Shown here piece after piece: positions 6,090 through 10,518 of a stretch of DNA of 10,518 nt. Both the position numbers and the translations under genes were made by a program. Position 1 is the stretch's first letter, and the number at the start of each line of letters is the position of its first letter. Location: NCBI GenBank assembly GCA_035532755.1, contig DATKQI010000004.1, positions 1 to 10,518 of the forward strand, read 5' to 3'. Below the pieces are notes generated by a model that was not told the origin of the DNA, did no database searches, and was given only the letters and a program-made list of their open reading frames with translations. Origin of the DNA: DATKQI01 sp035532755 (GTDB lineage: Bacteria; Pseudomonadota; Alphaproteobacteria; Acetobacterales; Acetobacteraceae).

Positions 6090-6790
6090 CGGTGGCGGCC
6101 CCGGCGCGGCCGCCCCGCATCTGGCCGGCGGCGATCGCGGTTCTGGCGGCGCTGTGCATCCTCGTCGCACTTGGCGCGTGGCAGATGCAGCGCCTGCAAT
6201 GGAAGAACGCGATCATCGCCGCCATCGCCCATGCCGAGCAGGCGCCGGCCGTGCCGCTGCCGGCGCGGCCCACGCGGTTCGAAAAGGTGGGCGTGCAAGG
6301 CACGTGGCGGCCGGGCGCGGCCGCGCTGTATGGCGACGAGGTGCATGATACCGCCCGGGGGCTGACGCGCGGGGGGCATCTGCTGATGGTGCTGGACCGT
6401 GCAGGGGCGCCGCCGGTGGTGGTGGATCGCGGCTGGGTGCCGCAGACCCGGCCGCATCCGGTCGATGCGCCGGCGGGGCCGGTGAACGTGTCCGGCTTCG
6501 TGCTGCCGCCCGAGCGGCCCGGCGCGCTGAGCGCCCAGGATGATCCCGCGCACCGGCTGTTCTACACGCGCGATCCGCGGGCGATCGGCAGGGCGCTGGG
6601 TGTGCCCGATGCCGCCCCGTTCACGCTGATCGCCCTGGGCCACGTGCCGCCGGGCACCTATCCGGTGCCGGCGAAGCATCTGCCGCGCCCGCCCGACAAT
6701 CATCTGCAATACGCACTCACCTGGTTCGGCATGGCGGGGCTGCTGGTGATCTATTCCGTCATCTGGCTGCGAAAGGCCCGTCGCGCATGA
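6086..6790 (+). CDS. surf1: SURF1 family oxidase assembly protein
   Basis: SURF1 (Shy1) proteins bind haem A and promote haem a3 insertion into subunit I. This one is 234 aa with two membrane helices (about 11-31 and 208-228) enclosing a periplasmic domain. Family marks are LGAWQMQRLQWK after the first helix, FEKVGVQGTW, GGHLLMVL, VVVDRGWVP, and the C-terminal PDNHLQYALTWFGMAG leading into the second helix. ATG 6086 overlaps the DUF983 stop (ATGA), and the surf1 stop in turn overlaps the next start in the same way. These two couplings tie DUF983, surf1 and the carboxypeptidase into one translation unit. Confidence 0.94.
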   Translation: MTVAAPARPPRIWPAAIAVLAALCILVALGAWQMQRLQWKNAIIAAIAHAEQAPAVPLPARPTRFEKVGVQGTWRPGAAALYGDEVHDTARGLTRGGHLLMVLDRAGAPPVVVDRGWVPQTRPHPVDAPAGPVNVSGFVLPPERPGALSAQDDPAHRLFYTRDPRAIGRALGVPDAAPFTLIALGHVPPGTYPVPAKHLPRPPDNHLQYALTWFGMAGLLVIYSVIWLRKARRA

Positions 6791-8286
6791 CCGACCATAC
6801 GGACGCCTATGCCCGCCTTGTCGCCCGCTTCGCCCGCATCGCCACGGTGAACGAGGCGGCGGCGATGCTGGGATGGGATGCCGCGGCGGTGATGCCGCCG
6901 GGTGGGGCAGCGGCACGCGGGGACCAGCTGGCGGTGCTGGCCGGCCTCGCGCACGGGCTGCTGACTGCGCCGGAGGTGGCGGACGATCTGGCGGCCGCGC
7001 AGGCGCCGCCGCCGGCCGATCCGTGGGATGAGGCCAACCTCGCCTTGATGGCGCACGCGCATCGGCGGGCGACCGCCCTGCCGGCGGATCTGGTGGAGGC
7101 GCAGGCGCGCGCCAATTCGGCTTGCGAAAAGGTGTGGCGGACAGCGCGCAAGGAGGCCGATTTCGCGATGGTGCGCCCGCATCTGCTGGCGGTGGTCGAT
7201 CTGGTGCGCCAGGGGGCTGCCGCGCTCGCGCCGGCGCTGGGGCTGTCGGCGTATGACGCGCTGATGGACGGGTTCCAGCGCGGGATCGGTGCTGCGGACG
7301 TGGCGCCGGTGTTCGCGGCATACGAATCCTTCCTGCGCGACGCGCTGCCGCGGGCCGAGGCCCGGCAGGCGGCGCGGCCGGCGCCGCTGCGGCCCACCGG
7401 CCCGTTTCCCGCGGAGACGCAGGAAGCGTTGTGCCGCCGGCTGTCGGAGCGCGCGGGGCTTGATTACGCGCACGCCCGTCTCGATCGCTCGGCCCATCCG
7501 TTCTGCGGCGGCACCCCCACCGATGTGCGGATCACCACCCGCTACGACGAGGCGGATTTCGCGCAGGCGCTGATGGGGGTGATGCACGAGACCGGGCATG
7601 CCTTGTACGAGCGCGGCCTGCCCGAGGCGCAGGCGCGGCGGCCGGTGGGCGAGGCCGCGGGGATGGCGGCGCATGAAAGCCAATCCCTGATCATCGAGAT
7701 GCAGGCCTGCCGGTCGGCCCCCTATCTGTTCTGGCTGGGGCCGCAACTGCTCGCGGCTTTCGGCGGCGATCCGGCCGCCTATGCGCCGGCCAACCTGGGC
7801 GCGCTGTTCCGCCGCGTGGCGCGCGGCTTCATCCGCGTCGATGCCGACGAACTGACCTATCCGGCACACGTGATCCTGCGCTTCCGGCTGGAGCAGGCGC
7901 TGATCGCGGGCGACCTCGCGATCGCGGACCTGCCGGGGGCCTGGAATGACGGGTTGCGCGATCTGCTGGACATCACCCCGCCCGACGACGCGCGCGGCTG
8001 CTTGCAGGACATCCATTGGTACGACGGCGGGTTCGGCTATTTCCCCAGCTACACGCTGGGGGCGATGGCGGCGGCGCAGCTGATGGCCGCCGCCCGCCGC
8101 GCGCAGCCGGATATGGACGCGGCGCTGGCGCGGGGGGATCTCTCGCCGCTGGTCGGCTGGCTGCGCACCCATGTCCACGGCCAGGGCAGCCGGCTGGGCT
8201 TCAATGACCTGCTGCGCGCGGCCACCGGCAAGAAGCTGGACCCGGCCGATTTCCAGGCGCATCTGACGCAGCGCTACCTGCAATGA
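6787..8286 (+). CDS. M32 family metallocarboxypeptidase (Taq-type)
   Basis: Thermostable carboxypeptidase 1 / Taq carboxypeptidase family (M32), which removes C-terminal residues from peptides in the cytoplasm. The 499-aa length is typical. The zinc site is HETGH (H267, E268, H271) with the third ligand E297 in HESQSLIIE. Other M32 marks are GTPTDVRITTRYDE, the conserved DADELTYPAHVILRFRLEQ, GYFPSYTLGAMAAAQL and the helical C-terminus. No signal peptide or membrane segment is seen. It starts inside the surf1 stop (ATGA), so it is probably expressed with the oxidase assembly genes, though no functional link is known. DUF169 follows after 19 nt. Confidence 0.95.
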   Translation: MTDHTDAYARLVARFARIATVNEAAAMLGWDAAAVMPPGGAAARGDQLAVLAGLAHGLLTAPEVADDLAAAQAPPPADPWDEANLALMAHAHRRATALPADLVEAQARANSACEKVWRTARKEADFAMVRPHLLAVVDLVRQGAAALAPALGLSAYDALMDGFQRGIGAADVAPVFAAYESFLRDALPRAEARQAARPAPLRPTGPFPAETQEALCRRLSERAGLDYAHARLDRSAHPFCGGTPTDVRITTRYDEADFAQALMGVMHETGHALYERGLPEAQARRPVGEAAGMAAHESQSLIIEMQACRSAPYLFWLGPQLLAAFGGDPAAYAPANLGALFRRVARGFIRVDADELTYPAHVILRFRLEQALIAGDLAIADLPGAWNDGLRDLLDITPPDDARGCLQDIHWYDGGFGYFPSYTLGAMAAAQLMAAARRAQPDMDAALARGDLSPLVGWLRTHVHGQGSRLGFNDLLRAATGKKLDPADFQAHLTQRYLQ

Positions 8287-8305
8287 GCCGAAGGGGAAAC
8301 CATCC

Positions 8306-9091
8306 ATGGCCGATGCCGCAAGCCTGAAGCAGGACGCGGAGGATCTGGTGGGGCTGCTGAAGCTGCGCAGCCTGCCGATCGGGATGAAGCTGTTCGAAGA
8401 CCTCGATGCGATGCGCGCGGTGCCCGGCCTGCGCCTCCGCAAGGATGGCAAGCGTTTCACCACCTGCCAGCTTGTCACCCAGGCGCGCCTTGGCGGGCTG
8501 ACGATCGGGATCGAGGCCGGCAGCGTGCTCTCCGCTCTCGGCTGCGCGGCGGTGATCGGGCTTGCCGAACCGTCTCCGGTGCTGGCCTCCGGCGAGGCGA
8601 TGACGGGGGTGTGGTTCCAGAACCAGGACGCCGCCCGGCTGCACCAGGAGCAGATGCCCCATGTGGAGCGCGGGCGCTACGCGGGGCTTGCGGCATCGCC
8701 GCTGCGGATGGGCCGGCTCGATCCGCCGGACATCGTGTTGTTCTATGCCAACCCCGCGCAGATGATCCTGTTCATCAACGGGTTGCAGTGGAAAACCTAT
8801 CGCCGGCTCGATTTCAGCGTGACCGGAGAAAGCGCCTGCGCCGATTCCTGGGGCCGTGCGCTGTCCACGCGCCAGACCAGCCTGTCCATCCCGTGCTACG
8901 CCGAACGCCGCTACGGCGGCGTGGCCGACGATGAATTGCTGATCGCCATGCCGCCGGACGAGTTCGAAACCGGCATCGAAGGGCTGAAAGGCCTCGACAA
9001 ATCCGGGTTGCGCTACCCGATCCTGCCTTACGGCAGCACGACGGACCCCGCCGAGGGCCTCGCCGCCAGCTACGGCGGCCGGACGCGGTAG
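8306..9091 (+). CDS. DUF169 family protein (COG2043-like), function unknown
   Basis: This 261-aa soluble protein resembles the DUF169 family. The pattern is LRSLPIGMKLFE near the N-terminus, FTTCQLVTQARLGG (Cys54), ALGCAAVIGL (Cys80), PPDIVLFYANPAQMILFINGLQW (a beta-alpha unit around 140-162), ESACADSWG (Cys178) and SIPCYAERRYGG (Cys197). From memory of the family, these four Cys sit at conserved positions, which suggests a metal or Fe-S site, but this is inference and no reaction is assigned. No signal peptide is seen. AAGGGGA (8291-8297) lies 8 nt before ATG. It is probably the last gene of the rightward unit, with the LysR gene ending 3 nt beyond its stop on the other strand. Confidence 0.8.
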   Translation: MADAASLKQDAEDLVGLLKLRSLPIGMKLFEDLDAMRAVPGLRLRKDGKRFTTCQLVTQARLGGLTIGIEAGSVLSALGCAAVIGLAEPSPVLASGEAMTGVWFQNQDAARLHQEQMPHVERGRYAGLAASPLRMGRLDPPDIVLFYANPAQMILFINGLQWKTYRRLDFSVTGESACADSWGRALSTRQTSLSIPCYAERRYGGVADDELLIAMPPDEFETGIEGLKGLDKSGLRYPILPYGSTTDPAEGLAASYGGRTR

Positions 9092-9094
9092 GCG

Positions 9095-10009
9095 TCACGC
9101 GGCGACGGTGAGGGAGCGTTCGATGCGGTGGGGGGCGAGGCGGAAGGCGTCGGCGATGTAGCTGGCCAGCACGTCGGTGACGGGTTGGCGCGGCGCGCGG
9201 CCTTTCAGCATCAGCAGGCCGACCGGCGGCAGAGGCGGCAGGCCCTCATCCGGCTCCACCACGCGCAGGCCTTCGGGCAGCCAGGAGGAGGTGGTGGAGA
9301 CCGTGACGGCGAGCCCGGCCAGCACCGGGGCATGGGTGCCGGCCTGGGTCGCGGAAGTGTAGGCGATGCGATAGGGGCGGCCGATCTGCTCCAGCGCGTT
9401 GATCGTCGCGCGGCGCCAGGTGCAGCCCGGCGTGGCGACCGCCAGCGGCAGGGGGGTCTGCCGATGCGGGGCGTGACGGTTCGAGGTGATCCACAGCAGC
9501 GGGCCGCGCCACAATTCCGTAACGTCCGGCCAGTGAGGCGGCTCATTGCCCTCGGTGCAGAGGGTGAGGTCCAGCTCGTCCGCCTTCAGCCGCTCGACGA
9601 GGTATTCGGAGGGGACGCAGATCACGTCCACCTCCACCGCCGGGTGGGACTCGGCGAAACGCTTGAGGATGGCGGGCAGGAAGCGCAGCGCGTAATCGTC
9701 CGGCGTGCCGAGGCGCACCGTGCCGTGAACGGTGGGTGCGCGGAACGCAGACCAGATGTCGTCATTCAGCGCCAGCACTTCCCGCGCGCGGGTGAGAAGG
9801 TACTGGCCGTGCGGCGTGAGATGCACGGAACCGCCCTTGCCGCGCAGGAGCAGCGTGCGGCCCAGCAGCGCCTCCAGCCGCTGGACCTGCATCGACACGG
9901 CCGACTGCGTGCGGCCCACGCGGGCGGCGGCGCGGGTGAAACTGCCTTCCTCCGCGATGAAGGCGAAGCTGCGGAGCAGATCGGGATCGATGGCGGCCGG
10001 CAATGACAT
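9095..10009 (-). CDS. LysR-type transcriptional regulator
   Basis: A 304-aa LysR-family regulator. The N-terminal winged helix-turn-helix spans about residues 9-66 (LLRSFAFIAEEGSFTRAAARVG, then QSAVSMQVQRLE and LLLRGKGGSVHLTPHG). The effector domain follows, starting around VRLGTPDDYALRFLPAIL near residue 97, which resembles the LrhA/HexA-like branch. The ligand is not predictable. It is divergent from the DUF1127 gene over 102 nt and convergent with DUF169. No Shine-Dalgarno sequence precedes the ATG. The predicted -10 (10016-10021) places transcription start at about the ATG, so the mRNA may be leaderless. Likely targets are its own gene and the DUF1127 gene. Confidence 0.93.
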   Translation of the reverse strand: MSLPAAIDPDLLRSFAFIAEEGSFTRAAARVGRTQSAVSMQVQRLEALLGRTLLLRGKGGSVHLTPHGQYLLTRAREVLALNDDIWSAFRAPTVHGTVRLGTPDDYALRFLPAILKRFAESHPAVEVDVICVPSEYLVERLKADELDLTLCTEGNEPPHWPDVTELWRGPLLWITSNRHAPHRQTPLPLAVATPGCTWRRATINALEQIGRPYRIAYTSATQAGTHAPVLAGLAVTVSTTSSWLPEGLRVVEPDEGLPPLPPVGLLMLKGRAPRQPVTDVLASYIADAFRLAPHRIERSLTVAA

Positions 10010-10010
10010 G

Positions 10011-10044
10011 CCATCAATATATGTGATTCACCCCATCAATGCAA
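10011..10044 (-). promoter_or_regulatory. lysR promoter with overlapping LysR-type box
   Basis: Read on the minus strand: -35-like TTGCAT (10039-10044), a 17-nt spacer, -10 TATATT (10016-10021), then six bases to the ATG. The imperfect palindrome ATCA-N7-TGAT (10013-10027) contains ATC-N9-GAT, the classic T-N11-A LysR-family box, and covers the -10. Binding there would block RNA polymerase, consistent with autorepression. CCATCAAT occurs twice (10011-10018 and 10033-10040), 22 bp apart or about two helical turns. All calls are by eye. Confidence 0.5.
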
Positions 10045-10078
10045 TTCGTTTTCTTTATTCTGTGGGATTCACCATTAT
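10022..10078 (+). promoter_or_regulatory. candidate promoter/operator for the DUF1127 gene
   Basis: Two near-identical 11-mers, TGTGATTCACC (10022-10032) and TGGGATTCACC (10063-10073), lie 41 bp apart, close to four helical turns. The first contains the palindrome GTGA-T-TCAC. A possible rightward promoter is TTCTTT (10051-10056) with CATTAT (10073-10078) at 16 nt spacing, giving a short leader with a strong ribosome site. The second 11-mer touches the -10. Binding by the adjacent LysR protein is inferred. Confidence 0.32.
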
Positions 10079-10111
10079 TGCCATAGCGGTTTATTCAGAC
10101 AGGAGGCAGCG

Positions 10112-10468
10112 ATGATCGCTCCCGACAGGCAATGGATGGCTGGTGTGGCGGATTCGTTCGGACGGGCATGGATACAGGCGCAGGCGGCGTTCCGGCTCGC
10201 CCGTTCCCGCCGTGATCTGAGCCGGCTGTTGCGCCAGATGGATGACCGGGCGCTGGCCGATCTGGGGCTTTCACGGTCCCAGGCCGCGTTCGAGGCCGCG
10301 CGATCGTTCTGGGATCGCGGGGGCGTTGAGGTGGATGAGCGGCCGGCGCATCGGGGCGACGACGGCGGGATGCGGCACCAGCCGCCATTCCGCCCCCGCC
10401 CGCCGGTATCGCCGCAGGCGGCACCGGACCCGGCGCGCCGCCGGCTGCCGGAGCTGGTCGATGGGTGA
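10112..10468 (+). CDS. DUF1127 domain protein with extended C-terminal tail
   Basis: A 118-aa protein with a DUF1127 (YjiS-like) segment at about residues 27-65, recognised by RRDLSRLLRQMDDRALADLGLSRSQ. Small Arg-rich DUF1127 proteins are widespread in alphaproteobacteria, and at least one (CcaF1 of Rhodobacter sphaeroides) binds RNA; a similar role here is inference. The family is often under about 80 aa, whereas this protein carries roughly 50 further residues rich in Pro, Arg, Asp and Gly, without obvious fold. A near-perfect AGGAGG (10101-10106) 5 nt before ATG supports the start and predicts high translation. The AT-rich upstream region is shared with the divergent lysR. Confidence 0.8.
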   Translation: MIAPDRQWMAGVADSFGRAWIQAQAAFRLARSRRDLSRLLRQMDDRALADLGLSRSQAAFEAARSFWDRGGVEVDERPAHRGDDGGMRHQPPFRPRPPVSPQAAPDPARRRLPELVDG

Positions 10469-10518
10469 AGGCCTGACCGGAGGACGGGCGCCTTGAATGG
10501 CGGCACGAGAACGCCGGA

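Noticed and set aside
4344..7321. Two further long minus-strand open frames (4344-6170 and 5804-7321)
   Set aside because: They are antisense to ctaE, DUF983, surf1 and the M32 gene, show the same shadow composition and have no family features.
9062..9079. Hairpin GCCGCC/GGCGGC near the end of the DUF169 gene as a terminator
   Set aside because: It lies inside the coding region, the stem is only 6 bp and no T-run follows on either strand. The two convergent genes are only 3 nt apart, so no separate terminator is visible.
10479..10518. Start of another gene at the right edge (GGAGG at 10479-10483, TTG 10493 or ATG 10497)
   Set aside because: A ribosome site and start are possible, but only seven or eight codons are visible, so the gene cannot be supported or identified.

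Overview
The window looks like a chromosomal segment of a high-GC alphaproteobacterium, most plausibly from the Rhodospirillales/Acetobacteraceae side. This rests on the cta gene order, the Rhodobacter-type phospholipid methyltransferase, the DUF983 and SURF1 neighbours and the DUF1127 gene; it is inference, since there is no rRNA gene and no search was run. No tRNA, rRNA, CRISPR array, insertion sequence or transposase gene was found.

Layout: (1) positions 1-200 hold short AT-rich and palindromic sequence with a possible promoter pointing left out of the window, then a PmtA-type phosphatidylethanolamine N-methyltransferase (201-863). (2) Positions 1016-6790 are a cytochrome aa3 oxidase operon: ctaC (subunit II), ctaD (subunit I), ctaB (haem O synthase), a small CoxF-like membrane protein, ctaE (subunit III), a DUF983 zinc-ribbon membrane protein and SURF1. 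Subunits I-III form the terminal oxidase, CtaB makes the haem A precursor, and SURF1 helps build the haem a3 site. The CuB-insertion gene ctaG (Cox11), usually found between the CoxF-like gene and ctaE, is absent here. (3) An M32 carboxypeptidase overlaps surf1 by 4 nt and is followed after 19 nt by a DUF169 protein of unknown function. (4) A LysR-type regulator on the minus strand runs tail-to-tail into the DUF169 gene. It is divergent from a DUF1127 gene across a 102-nt AT-rich region containing a clear LysR-type box.

Most notable points. The roughly 110-125 nt leader in front of ctaC recurs, in the same block order, in front of ctaE, exactly where ctaG is missing. In the oxidase, both carboxylate ligands of the non-redox Mg site are changed to amides (Asp to Asn in subunit I, Glu to Gln in subunit II). 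The Glu of the outer Ca/Na site is also Gln, and several acidic cytochrome c docking positions of subunit II are lost. These changes all face the periplasm, so an acidic periplasm or an unusual electron donor is a reasonable hypothesis.
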